This document shows positions 32,220 through 40,978 of a DNA stretch of 64,000 bases, in pieces (position 1 is the first letter of the stretch; the number at the start of each line of letters is the position of its first letter). The notes below the pieces were generated by a model. That model did no database searches, was not told the DNA's origin, and worked only from the letters and a program-made list of their open reading frames with translations. The stretch comes from JBBWZH01 sp035544115 (lineage in GTDB: Bacteria; Actinomycetota; Actinomycetes; Mycobacteriales; CADCTP01), in the NCBI GenBank assembly GCA_963714145.1, contig OY970235.1, forward strand, positions 1,364,001-1,428,000, read 5' to 3'. The position numbers were made by a program, and so were the translations under genes.

Positions 32220-33575
32220 ATGCGCCGAAGAATCAGCCGGCTGACCGCGGCCGCCCTGGCGCTGCCGTTCGTACTCGCCGGCTGTGCCGGCAACAACGAC
32301 AGCGGCGGCGGCGGTACCGGCAACGCGGAGATCAGGTACTGGTTGTGGGATTCGAACCAGCTGCCCGGCTACCAGCAGTGCGCCACCGACTTCCAGGCGA
32401 AGAACAGCGGCACCACCGTCAAGATCGAGCAGTTCGGCTGGGCCGACTACTGGGACAAGCTGACCACCGGTCTGGTCGCCGGCACCGCCCCGGACGTGTT
32501 CACCGACCACCTCAACTACTTCCCGACCTACGCCGGCAAGAACCAGATCCTCCCGCTCGACGACTTCATCACGCGGGACGGGGTGCCGACCGACAACTAC
32601 GCCAAGGGCCTCGCCGACCTGTGGGTGTTCACCGACGGCAAGCGCTACGGCCTGCCCAAGGACTTCGACACGGTCGCCGTGTTCTACAACAAGAAGATGC
32701 TCGCCGACGCCGGGGTCGCCGAGAGCGACCTGGCCGGTGCCAGCTGGAACCCGACCGACGGCGGCAGCTACGAGAAGATCATCGCCCGGCTGACCGTCGA
32801 CCGGAACGGCAAGCGCGGCAACGAGCCCGGCTTCGACAAGAACCACGTCGCGGTCTACGGGCTCGGGCAGGACGAGAACAACGGCAACGGCGTGGGCCAG
32901 CAGATGTGGTCGATGTACGCGCTGAGCACCGGCTGGACGTACACCGACAAGAACCCGTGGGGCACCCACTTCCAGTACGACGACCCCCGTTTCCAGCAGA
33001 CGATCGGCTGGTACCGGAGCCTCATCGCCAAGGGCTACATGCCGTCCCTGGCCATCGCCCGATCCGGGACGAGCGTGAACGACGCGTTCGGCGCCGGGAA
33101 GTACGCGCTGAGCACCAACGGCTCCTGGATGATCGGCACCTACTTCGGATACAAGGACGTCAAGGTCGGCGTCGCGCCGACGCCGGTCGGCCCGACCGGC
33201 CAGCGGGCCAGCATCTTCAACGGCCTGGCCGACGCCATCTACGCCGGCACCAAGCACAAGGAAGCGGCGTGGAAATGGGTCAAGTACCTCGCCTCCGCTG
33301 ACTGCCAGAAGGTCATCGGTGGCAAGGCCGTCGTGTTCCCGGCGATCCCGGCAGCGCTCACGATCGCCCAGGGCAAGTTCGCGGCGAAGGGCGTCGACGT
33401 CAAGCCGTTCACCACGCAGATCACCGACGGCACGACCCACCTCTACCCCATCACCGACCACGCCACCGACGTCGCGGCCATCATGGGCCCGGCCATGGAC
33501 GCGGTGCTGTCGTTCAAAGCCGACCCCGACTCGTTGTCGGCCGCCAACAAAGAGATCAACGCGCTCTTCGAATAG
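32220..33575 (+). CDS. Lipoprotein sugar-binding protein of the ABC importer
   Basis: A 451-residue extracellular solute-binding protein (family 1). Signal peptide with lipobox VLAGC (lipidated C22), Gly/Ser linker, then a two-lobe fold with WADYWDKLTTGLVAGTAPDV and GLPKDFDTVAVFYNKKMLAD typical of oligosaccharide binders and the hinge region EAAWKWVKYLAS. ATG 32220 follows AAGGAG. It delivers the galactoside to the two permeases encoded just upstream. Expression is probably highest of the operon; a hairpin follows the stop. Confidence 0.93.
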   Translation: MRRRISRLTAAALALPFVLAGCAGNNDSGGGGTGNAEIRYWLWDSNQLPGYQQCATDFQAKNSGTTVKIEQFGWADYWDKLTTGLVAGTAPDVFTDHLNYFPTYAGKNQILPLDDFITRDGVPTDNYAKGLADLWVFTDGKRYGLPKDFDTVAVFYNKKMLADAGVAESDLAGASWNPTDGGSYEKIIARLTVDRNGKRGNEPGFDKNHVAVYGLGQDENNGNGVGQQMWSMYALSTGWTYTDKNPWGTHFQYDDPRFQQTIGWYRSLIAKGYMPSLAIARSGTSVNDAFGAGKYALSTNGSWMIGTYFGYKDVKVGVAPTPVGPTGQRASIFNGLADAIYAGTKHKEAAWKWVKYLASADCQKVIGGKAVVFPAIPAALTIAQGKFAAKGVDVKPFTTQITDGTTHLYPITDHATDVAAIMGPAMDAVLSFKADPDSLSAANKEINALFE

Positions 33576-33591
33576 CGACACACGGATGACG

Positions 33592-33629
33592 GTCGCTGCC
33601 CGTGCATCCCTGACGGGTCAGGCAGCGAC
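33592..33629 (+). terminator. Hairpin after the sugar-binding protein gene
   Basis: GTCGCTGCC (33592-33600) pairs perfectly with GGCAGCGAC (33621-33629), and inner CCCGT/ACGGG bases can extend it. It could terminate or, as often after binding-protein genes, stabilise the upstream mRNA. Confidence 0.55.
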
Positions 33630-33680
33630 GATGGCCAGGCAGCGGCGGAGCCCGGTTAGCCGTAGGCGGACACCACGAGG

Positions 33681-33688
33681 TGTGACCG
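33681..33688 (+). promoter_or_regulatory. Half-site of the LacI operator before the glycosidase gene
   Basis: TGTGACCG at 33681-33688 equals the left half plus centre of operator O1; the right half is not conserved. It lies 49 bases before ATG 33737, so the secreted glycosidase may share regulation. Weak evidence, eight bases only. Confidence 0.25.
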
Positions 33689-33736
33689 CCGGGATGAACC
33701 CTCGCGCGTACCGCGTGGGGTTCGAGGGAGGACTCG

Positions 33737-35534
33737 ATGACCGGGAGTTCGACGAAGACAGGACGCGCCCTCGGCCGGCTCGCCGTGGTGGCCGGGCTCA
33801 CCCTGGCGGCGGCGGTCCCACTGCTGGTCCAGGGCAGTAGCGAGGCGGCCACCGCCTCGCTGAGCGTGAACCTGGCCGCCACCCGAGGGGCGGCCACCGG
33901 GGTCGGCTCGGGGATCCTGTACGGGATCAGCCAGGACGGTTCGCAGCCGGCGAACCAGTTCGTGCAGCCGCTGCGGCTGACCGCGTTCCGCGGTGGGGGG
34001 CACGCGTCCCGGGGCTGGATCGGGGACAACTACCAGTTCGGCTCCGGCACGCAGGCCGACGTCAACTCGGCGGTGTCGCAGGCCAGGCGGCTGGGGTCGG
34101 CGACGCAGTACCAGGCGATCCTGAGCGACATGTACGGCGCGGACGGCGGGCAGCCGGCCAACACGATGTGGCCGTGCACGAACGGCAACTGTGCCAACTG
34201 GGTCAGCTTCATCGACTCGACGGTGGGCGCGCTGCAGGGCTCCGGCGTCAGGTTCGCGTACGACGTGTGGAACGAGCCGGACATCTCCGCGTTCTGGCCG
34301 AACGCGAGCGTCAACAGCACCCAGTACTTCCAGATGTGGGACACCGGGGTCCGGGAGATCCGGCGCATCGCCCCGGGCGCGCTGATCGTCGGGCCGTCGT
34401 TCGCGTTCAGCCCGCAGGGCCGGGCGAGCCAGTGGCAGACCTGGTTGGCGCACGTGAAGGCCGCCGGGACGCTGCCGGACGTGATCGCCAACCACCTGGA
34501 GGGGGACACCGACGACCCGGTCGCGGTGGGGCAGTCGCTGCGGAACGCGCTGTCGTCCAACGGCATCGCGGCGCTGCCACTGTCGGCGAACGAGTACCAG
34601 CCGCAGGGCCGGCAGAGCGCCGGCGTGACCGCCTGGTACCTCGCCCGGCTCGCGCAGTCGGGCTACGCCAACGCGATGCGCGGCAACTGGAGCTGCTGCC
34701 TGACACCCAACATGACCGGCCTGCTCAGCAACGACGGACGGTCCGCGAACGGCAACTGGTGGGTGCTGCGCGACTACGCCGACCTCACCGGCTTCCCTGG
34801 TCACCACGTCCGGCCAGGTCGGCAGCATGGCGATCTCGGCGGCCGAGGACAGCTCGGCCCGGCGGGCGGTGGCCATCATGGGCGATCAGAACGGGTTCAC
34901 CGGCACCCTGACGGTGACCTTCACCGGGCTGGCGTCGACGCCGTGGCTGGCCAACAACGGCAGCGTCAACGTCACCGTCCACCGGATCCCGGACCAGACC
35001 CAGCTGGGCGCGCCGCAGGTGGTCCTCAACCAGAACATGAGCGCGTCCAGCGGCTCGATCACGGTGTCGTTCAACGTGCCGGCGACCCACGACGCGTTCG
35101 CCGTCTACCTGACCCCGGGCACCGGCACCCCACCGGCGGACCGCACCGGTCGGATCGTGGGTGCCGGGTCCGGGCGGTGCGTCGACGTGACCGGCGTCAG
35201 CCAGAACCTCGGTACCCAGGTGCAGCTGTGGGACTGCAACGGCCAGGCCAACCAGCTCTGGCACCAGACCGCGGCCGGTGAGCTGCGCGTCTACGGCGAC
35301 ACCCGGTGCCTGGACGCCAACAACCAGGGCACCGCCAACGGCACGACAGTGGTGATCTGGAGCTGCAACGGACAGGCCAACCAGCAGTGGCGGCTCAACG
35401 CCGACGGCAGCATCACCGGCGTGCAGTCCGGCCGGTGCCTCGACGCGGCCAACGCCGGCACCGGCAACGGAACCCCGCTGCGGCTGTGGGACTGCAGCGG
35501 CCAGCCCAACCAGAGGTGGACGCTCGGCGGCTGA
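33737..35534 (+). pseudogene. Secreted clan GH-A glycosidase with ricin-type lectin tail, one frameshift
   Basis: Signal peptide about 1-39, then a (beta/alpha)8 catalytic domain resembling GH39-type enzymes: YDVWNEPDISAFWPN gives acid/base E180 and LSANEYQPQGRQSAG gives the candidate nucleophile E286. The frame runs into unrelated sequence after DLTGFP; skipping one base in TTCCC near 34794-34796 continues with LVTTSGQVGSMAISA to a C-terminal beta-sandwich and a ricin B-type trefoil (CBM13) with three QxW units (QANQLW, QANQQW, QPNQRW) ending at 35534, about 598 residues. An intact enzyme would act outside the cell on a galactose- or arabinose-containing polysaccharide and feed the importer. 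The substrate is inferred from the neighbours. Confidence 0.8.
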
Positions 35535-35557
35535 CGAACCGGACCACCGGCAAACCC

Positions 35558-35595
35558 GGCTGGACGGGCCTGACCGCGGTCGCGCCCGTCCAGCC
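35558..35595 (+). terminator. Hairpin terminator after the glycosidase
   Basis: GGCTGGACGGGC (35558-35569) pairs perfectly over 12 bp with GCCCGTCCAGCC (35584-35595) around a 14-base loop, 23 bases after the stop. Factor-independent terminator without U-tract. Confidence 0.7.
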
Positions 35596-35753
35596 TCGCC
35601 GGAGGCTGTCGGTCGGGTCAGCGTGCCAGGCCGGCGACGGGTGGCGTCGACGCCATTCGTCGACGGGATGCGGACAGGCGTATCAGAACGGCCCTACGCG
35701 GAGTCCGAATATCCGACCGCGCTGCAGTTGGGCGCGCCGGAGAAGGAGGACAG

Positions 35754-36632
35754 GTGGACTCCGCGACCCTCGAGCGGGCCATGCCCGGTCTCGGCCCGGC
35801 CCGCGCGGCCGAACTCGTGGCCGGCTGCAACGAGGCGATGCTCGCCGGCGGCATCACCACGAAACTCCGCGCGGCCATGTTCCTGGCCCAGGTCGGTCAC
35901 GAGTCCGTCTCGCTGCGCTTCAAGGCGGAGATCGGCCACGGCGCCGGCCACCCGTACCCGCCGTACTACGGCCGCGGCTTCATCCAGCTCACCTGGCGCT
36001 ACAACTACGCCGCGTTCGGCGCCTGGGCGCACTCCCGCGGCCTCGTCGGCGACCGGAATGTGTTCGTGGCGCAGCCGGAGCTGGTCGAACAGGACCGCTG
36101 GGCCTGGCTTTCGGCCGTCTGGTTCTGGTCCGCCCACAACCTGAACACCTTCGCCGACCGTGGCGACGTCCAAGGCGCCACGCTCGTGATCAACGGCGGC
36201 ACGCTCGGACTCGAAGCGCGCACCGACCGGTATTTCCGCGCCCTCCAGTTCGGCGACGCCATCTGCCCGACCCACCCCGCCGCACCGGAGGATGAGCTCA
36301 CCATGTCCCAGTACGAGAACCTCAAGGCCGCACTCGACGACGTCCGGCACACGCTGGACCTCATGGCCCGCGGCGACAAGGCGCCGGCCGGCATCCCCGA
36401 GGCCCACGACCCGCACGAGACGCACCCGGCGAACCTCGTCACGATGAACCAGCGGATCACCGACATCGCCGCCGCCCTGGACCTCGCGATCCGCGGCGAC
36501 AAGGCGCCCCCCGGCGTGGCCGAGCGAGCCGACGTGGCCGACACGCACCCGGCCAACCTGACCGCGATGAACGAGCGCCTCGGCCGGCTGGAGAAGACCG
36601 TCGCCCGCATCGCCGTGAAGCTCGACGCCTGA
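35754..36632 (+). CDS. GH19-type lysin without signal peptide
   Basis: A 292-residue protein. The GH19 chitinase/endolysin domain (1-180) has FLAQVGHESVSLRFKAEI with candidate acids E50 and E59, YYGRGFIQLTWRYNY, and the late TLVINGGTLGLEARTDRY signature common in phage lysozymes. The tail holds two homologous modules of about 38 residues (LDLMARGDKAPAGIPEAHD... and LDLAIRGDKAPPGVAERAD..., each ending ETHPANL or DTHPANL then TMN/AMN), perhaps for oligomerisation or wall binding. GTG 35754 has AAGGAGG upstream. No signal peptide or holin nearby, so release would need lysis or a special export route. Possibly acquired from a phage. Confidence 0.82.
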   Translation: MDSATLERAMPGLGPARAAELVAGCNEAMLAGGITTKLRAAMFLAQVGHESVSLRFKAEIGHGAGHPYPPYYGRGFIQLTWRYNYAAFGAWAHSRGLVGDRNVFVAQPELVEQDRWAWLSAVWFWSAHNLNTFADRGDVQGATLVINGGTLGLEARTDRYFRALQFGDAICPTHPAAPEDELTMSQYENLKAALDDVRHTLDLMARGDKAPAGIPEAHDPHETHPANLVTMNQRITDIAAALDLAIRGDKAPPGVAERADVADTHPANLTAMNERLGRLEKTVARIAVKLDA

Positions 36633-36663
36633 CAGTGACCCGCCCGCGCCGGCCGGCGCTGGG

Positions 36664-36693
36664 ATCGAGCCAGCCCGGTTCGACCGGCTCGAT
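36664..36693 (+). terminator. Hairpin after the GH19 gene
   Basis: ATCGAGCC (36664-36671) pairs with GGCTCGAT (36686-36693), 32 bases after the stop; an 8-bp stem with a 14-base loop. Confidence 0.5.
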
Positions 36694-36807
36694 GCCGCGG
36701 GCGTCGCCGACGCCTGGCGCCGTGAGCGGCACCGGAGCCCGCCCGGCACCGGGGTGTCCACCGCCGGGGCCGGCGTGCCGTGCTGTACGGTTCCGCCCGG
36801 CGGCCGT

Positions 36808-36838
36808 GAACCTTCGATCTGGGTAGACATCGAGGTTC
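36808..36838 (+). promoter_or_regulatory. Leader hairpin upstream of the GH25 lysozyme gene
   Basis: GAACCTTCGAT (36808-36818) can pair with ATCGAGGTTC (36829-36838), a 10-bp stem with one bulged T and a 10-base loop, ending 52 bases before the GTG. Two more GGGTAG/CGGTAG-like motifs follow. Wall-hydrolase genes in actinomycetes often have structured leaders, but this one does not match the ydaO or other riboswitch patterns I know. Confidence 0.35.
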
Positions 36839-36890
36839 GCCTGCCGCGGTAGCGGGCGCCCTGCGGGTAGCCCCCGGATCTGGAGGATCA

Positions 36891-37784
36891 GTGCGGAAGC
36901 CCGCTGTGCTGTCCCACCCGGCGACCCGCCGGGTGGCGGTCGTCGCCGCGATCGCGCTCGCCGCGGCGATCCCGTTCGCCGCCCGGGCCGGCTCGGCGCC
37001 GGCCCACCGGCCGCCCTCGCAGCCGGCCAAGCTGGCCGTCGCGATCGAGGGGCGGACGGCGGTCAGCGGCCCGATGAGCCATCCCGACCTCGACCACGCC
37101 GGCTGGAGCCAGCCGATCCGCGCGGCCGCCTCGGCCACGGTCCACCCGCTGCCGGCGACCGTGGTCCGGGGCATGGACGTCAGCAGCCACCAGGGCAACG
37201 TGAACTGGCCGGCGGCGGCCACGGCCGGTGCCCGGTTCGCGTACGTCAAGGCGACCGAGAGCACCACGTACACCAACCCGTACTTCCCGCAGCAGTACAA
37301 CGGGTCGTACAACGCGGGGCTGGTCCGCGGCGCCTACCACTTCGCGCTGCCGGACCGGTCGTCCGGCACCGCTCAGGCGGACTACTTCGTCAGCCACGGC
37401 GGCGGCTGGACCCGCGACGGCAGGACGCTGCCGCCGGCGCTCGACATCGAGTACAACCCGTACGGCCCGACCTGCTACGGCCTGAGCCCGGCCAGCATGG
37501 TGTCCTGGATCCGCGCTTTCAGCACCGAGGTGCACGCGCGCACCGGCCGGTACCCGGTGATCTACTCGACCCGCAACTGGTGGGTCGACTGCACCGGCAA
37601 CAACGCCGGCTTCGGCGCGACCAACCCGCTGTGGATCGCCTGCTACTGCGCCTCCGCGGGCACGATGCCGGCCGGCTGGTCGTTCCAGACGATCTGGCAG
37701 TTCGCCTCGACCGGCCCGCTGCCCGGCGACCAGAACTACTTCAACGGCTCCTACGCCCGCCTGCAGGCCCTCGCCAACGGCTGA
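36891..37784 (+). CDS. Secreted GH25 lysozyme (N-acetylmuramidase)
   Basis: A 297-residue exported protein: signal peptide about 1-33, a spacer to residue 90, then a GH25 barrel. RGMDVSSHQGNVNW has D96, and PPALDIEYNP has the catalytic pair D185 and E187; FAYVKATESTTYTNPYF and IIYSTRNWW-like segments are family hallmarks. The enzyme cleaves the MurNAc-GlcNAc bond of peptidoglycan. GTG 36891 follows GGAGGATCA. It has its own structured leader and a strong palindromic terminator, so it is a single-gene unit. Four Cys suggest two disulfides in the exported domain. Confidence 0.92.
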   Translation: MRKPAVLSHPATRRVAVVAAIALAAAIPFAARAGSAPAHRPPSQPAKLAVAIEGRTAVSGPMSHPDLDHAGWSQPIRAAASATVHPLPATVVRGMDVSSHQGNVNWPAAATAGARFAYVKATESTTYTNPYFPQQYNGSYNAGLVRGAYHFALPDRSSGTAQADYFVSHGGGWTRDGRTLPPALDIEYNPYGPTCYGLSPASMVSWIRAFSTEVHARTGRYPVIYSTRNWWVDCTGNNAGFGATNPLWIACYCASAGTMPAGWSFQTIWQFASTGPLPGDQNYFNGSYARLQALANG

Positions 37785-37810
37785 CCGGGCCGCCGGGCCG
37801 GGGCCCCGTC

Positions 37811-37834
37811 GGGCTGACCGGCCGGTCAGCCCGG
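37811..37834. terminator. Perfect 24-bp palindromic bidirectional terminator
   Basis: The 24 bases at 37811-37834 read the same on both strands (half-site CGGGCTGACCGG), embedded in a G/C-rich stretch that repeats the GGGCTGACCGG word again at 37858-37868. It lies 27 bases past the lysozyme stop and before the convergent RNase H end. Confidence 0.65.
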
Positions 37835-37908
37835 CCCGGCCAGGCCTGACCGGGCCGGGCTGACCGGGTCCGGGCCGGGCCGGGCCGACCGGGGGCCGGG
37901 CCGTCGGC

Positions 37909-38538
37909 TCAGGCCGGCGGCCGACCCGGCTGGGTGGCGGGGCGCAGCGCCTGCGCCGCCTCGACCGCGAGCTGGTCGACCAGGTCGTTCATCCGGTCAC
38001 CGGAGTGGCCCTTGACCCACCGGAACGAGATGTCCGCGCGGTCGCGGACCGCGGTGATCAGCGGCTCCCAGAGATCGCGGTTGGCGACCGGCTTCTTGCC
38101 GCTGTTGACCCAGTCGCGGGTCAGCCAGGCCCGCCACCAGGCGTCCCGGAAGCAGTTCACGACGTAGGTCGAGTCGCTGACCACGACCAGCGGGCCGTCC
38201 AGAGCGCGCACCGCCTCCAGCGCGGCCTGGATCTCCATCCGCTGGTTCGTCGTCGCCGGCGCGCCGCCGCTGGCCTGCCGGCCGTCCGCGGTCGCCCAGG
38301 CCCAGCCACCCGGGCCCGGGTTGCCGGAACAGGCACCGTCCGTCCAGACCTCCAGCGCACCCGCGGCGGCCGGCATCGGCTCCGGCACTGCCCGTCGGGC
38401 CGACCCGGTGACCCGGGTCGGCCCGGTCACGCAGGACCCGTGCGCCCAGCGCCGGCCGACCGCGGAGATCTCCTCGCCGGGACTGATCGGCGCGGAGCAC
38501 ACCCCGCAGGTCGTCGGGTACTTGGCGATCAGCGGCAC
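37909..38538 (-). CDS. Ribonuclease HI with an N-terminal Cys-rich segment
   Basis: A 209-residue protein. Residues 61-200 are RNase HI with the catalytic carboxylates D67 (WTDGACSGNPG), E102 (MEIQAAL), D122 (VSDSTYVV) and D185 (RMNDLVDQ), plus H178 in KGHSGD. It degrades the RNA of RNA-DNA hybrids. The first 45 residues (TTCGVCSAPISPGEEI, RRWAHGSC) resemble a small zinc-binding knuckle with Cys11, Cys14, His33 and Cys36, not part of E. coli RnhA. I did not find a better start; the first ATG gives good spacing from an upstream GCCGGTGCCG only weakly. Confidence 0.9.
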   Translation of the reverse strand: MPLIAKYPTTCGVCSAPISPGEEISAVGRRWAHGSCVTGPTRVTGSARRAVPEPMPAAAGALEVWTDGACSGNPGPGGWAWATADGRQASGGAPATTNQRMEIQAALEAVRALDGPLVVVSDSTYVVNCFRDAWWRAWLTRDWVNSGKKPVANRDLWEPLITAVRDRADISFRWVKGHSGDRMNDLVDQLAVEAAQALRPATQPGRPPA

Positions 38539-38767
38539 CGGCCAAGCCTACGCAGCGGCCCCGGGCCGGACCGGTCCGGCACGCGGGTCGGGTGCCGGCC
38601 CGGCTTCGATCCGGCGATGGTCCGTTGCCGGCTGGTCCGCCGACCGGCTGCCCGGCTCGACCCGCGCGCGTCAGCTATGCCGACTGCCGGTGCATCGGTG
38701 CCGCCGGACGGCCGGCGAAATACGCTGGGTGGTCAGGTTCATCCGCGTTCTGCTGAGGAGGCCGACG

Positions 38768-40873
38768 GTGAGCGAGCCGGACGGGGGCGGCCCGGGCCCG
38801 GCACCGTGGTGGCGGGCGATGTGGCTCCGGGTCGCCGGAGTCTGCGTCGTCCTGGTGGCGCTCGTCGCGGCGCTGCTGGTCGGGCTGAACCGCACGGAGG
38901 CCGGCTCCGGGCGGTACGCCGACGTCAACCGGGCGCCGTTCGAAGCCGCGCTGATCCGCCTCGCCACCGCGCCGGCGGTGCACTACCGGACCACCCTGGG
39001 CGCCGGATCGTCCACAATGGACGTTCGGACCACCAGCGGGGGTGCGTCGGTCGGCACCGTGACGGTGGCCGGGCAGAAGATCAGCCTGCTCACCGTCGGC
39101 GGCCGGTCCTACCTCAAGCTGCCGCCTGGGCTGGTGCCGCCGGGGTCCGCCGGAGCCGGGGCGGCGGCGCTGACGGACCGGTGGATCACCGGCCGCCAGG
39201 CGACGGCGACCGCCCCGGGCGCGGGCCCCGCGACGACCGGCACTCCGCTCTCGCTCGCCCAGTCGCTGCTGGCCGCGCTGGGCAACGGCGCCTCGCTGCC
39301 GACCACCGACGACCCGGGCACGACGATCGACGGGGTGGCCGCGCTGACGGCGGTCACCTCGATGGGCACGCTCTACGTCACGAAGGACGCGCCGTATCGC
39401 GTGCTGCGGATCGGGCCGGGCAGCCCCGGTCCGCGGTCCGTGCCGTCCGTACCGTCGCTGCCGTCCCTGCCGAGGCCCCCGTCGCTGCCCTCGCTCCCGT
39501 CGTTCCCGTCCTTCCCCTCGTTCCCGTCGTTCCCCTCGCTGCCGACCCCGCCGTCGCTCCGGGCCGGGCCGGCCGGGCCGGGCGTGGCCAGCCAGCAGTT
39601 CGCCCCGGCGCCGCCGATCGCGCCGGCGCCGCCGATCGCGGCGGGGGGAACGATCGACCTTCCCCGGCTCTCGCCGGCCGACCTCGGCGCCCTGTTCCGC
39701 GAGTTGGAAGACAACACCAGGCAGCTGAAGAACGCGGTGAACACCGACATCAAGTACACCCTCCGCGGCAACGCGCAGGTCCGCTGCGGCCCGGCCGGCT
39801 GCCTGGTGTCGGCAGCGGTGACCAGCTCGGCCACCAGCGCCGACCCGGACGCCAAGATCACCGGCGGCCGGGCCAGCGGCCAGCTGACCGCGACCGTGCA
39901 GATCGACGGCCAACCGGCTGGCGGTTGCACCGCCACCGCCCCGCTGCCGGTGACCGGCGCCGGCTCGATCAGCTGCCAGAATCCGGCCGCCGGAGCGGTC
40001 TTCACCGCGGTGGACGCGCGGAAGCGGGCGATCGCCGCGGCGCAGTCCCGGGCGCAGGGCGGCCGGCCGGTCCCGTACACGATCCTGATCACCGGCCAGG
40101 CCGAGGTGCTGGCCATCGCGACCGTCCAGGTCGAGGTGCTGGTCCAGGTGCTGCGGATACAGGCTCGGCTGGCGCAGGAGATCGAACGGGCGCAGGACGC
40201 CGCGCCGCAGCCCACCGGGTCCACACCGCCGTCGTCCGGGCCCGCCACCCAGCCCGCACCGCAGCCGTCCGGGCAGCCGTCCCCGCCGCCGGTGCCGGTG
40301 CCGACCCAGCCGGGGGCCGACTGCACCTCGAACCCACCGGCGGACGCGCAGCGGCTGGCTGGCGGCAGCTGGATCCAGAACACCGCCGGCGCGAACGGCC
40401 GGGCCGAGCGCGGCACGGCATGCCTCAAGGCGCCGCTGGCCAAGAACCCCACCCGCCCGACCGTCGTCCCGGTGGGCATGCCGCAGGCACTGGCAACGGC
40501 GGCGCGCGCCGGCCGGCCGACCGGCGAGGTGGCCCGCTGCCACATCGTCGGAGCCCAACTCGGCGGCAGCAACAGCCGCCGGGACAACCTGGTGCCCTGC
40601 TGGCAGAGCGGCGTGAACGTGGCCGACGCCACCAACCCGCAGGGCATGACCGGCTTCGAAGCCAGGGCGGCCAGCCAGATCAGCGGTCGGCCCACCGAGA
40701 CGATGCAGTATGTGGTCGACCCCAGCTACCGGTCCGCCGCCAGCACGGTTCCGTTCATGTTCACCATGCTGGCGCTCACGTTCGCCCCGAACGGAGCCGT
40801 CACCTGGGTGAACGTGCACCAGCTGAGCAACGAACGGGTGATCGGCCGGCGGATCGTGAGCCTCGGCAACTGA
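38768..40873 (+). CDS. Membrane-anchored protein with C-terminal DNA/RNA non-specific nuclease domain
   Basis: A 701-residue protein from GTG 38768 (GAGGAGG upstream). One membrane helix at about 18-40 (MWLRVAGVCVVLVALVAALL) orients the rest outward. Residues 45-205 resemble an actinobacterial LprG/LppX-like exported domain. A Ser-Leu/Phe-Pro repeat (bases 39450-39545) and a Pro/Gln linker lead to the C-terminal domain (about 530-701): RCHIVGAQLGGSNSRRDN with catalytic-candidate H592 and NLVPC with N607, the beta-beta-alpha metal nuclease pattern also seen in secreted polymorphic toxins, then the late FMFTMLALTFAPNGAV. No immunity-like gene is adjacent. It may be a surface nuclease rather than a toxin. 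Confidence 0.72.
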   Translation: MSEPDGGGPGPAPWWRAMWLRVAGVCVVLVALVAALLVGLNRTEAGSGRYADVNRAPFEAALIRLATAPAVHYRTTLGAGSSTMDVRTTSGGASVGTVTVAGQKISLLTVGGRSYLKLPPGLVPPGSAGAGAAALTDRWITGRQATATAPGAGPATTGTPLSLAQSLLAALGNGASLPTTDDPGTTIDGVAALTAVTSMGTLYVTKDAPYRVLRIGPGSPGPRSVPSVPSLPSLPRPPSLPSLPSFPSFPSFPSFPSLPTPPSLRAGPAGPGVASQQFAPAPPIAPAPPIAAGGTIDLPRLSPADLGALFRELEDNTRQLKNAVNTDIKYTLRGNAQVRCGPAGCLVSAAVTSSATSADPDAKITGGRASGQLTATVQIDGQPAGGCTATAPLPVTGAGSISCQNPAAGAVFTAVDARKRAIAAAQSRAQGGRPVPYTILITGQAEVLAIATVQVEVLVQVLRIQARLAQEIERAQDAAPQPTGSTPPSSGPATQPAPQPSGQPSPPPVPVPTQPGADCTSNPPADAQRLAGGSWIQNTAGANGRAERGTACLKAPLAKNPTRPTVVPVGMPQALATAARAGRPTGEVARCHIVGAQLGGSNSRRDNLVPCWQSGVNVADATNPQGMTGFEARAASQISGRPTETMQYVVDPSYRSAASTVPFMFTMLALTFAPNGAVTWVNVHQLSNERVIGRRIVSLGN

Positions 40874-40978
40874 CCGGCCGGGCGGCCGCCGGCACCCTGG
40901 TGTCGCCGGGCTGACCTGTGATGGTGCAGGCTCGGGGCGGTGGCCTCGTCGGTCGCCGCCGGGAGAGGGGTGGGCAGG

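Noticed and set aside
36789..36890. A c-di-AMP (ydaO) riboswitch before the GH25 gene.
   Set aside because: The conserved core words of that class are absent; only a simple hairpin can be supported.
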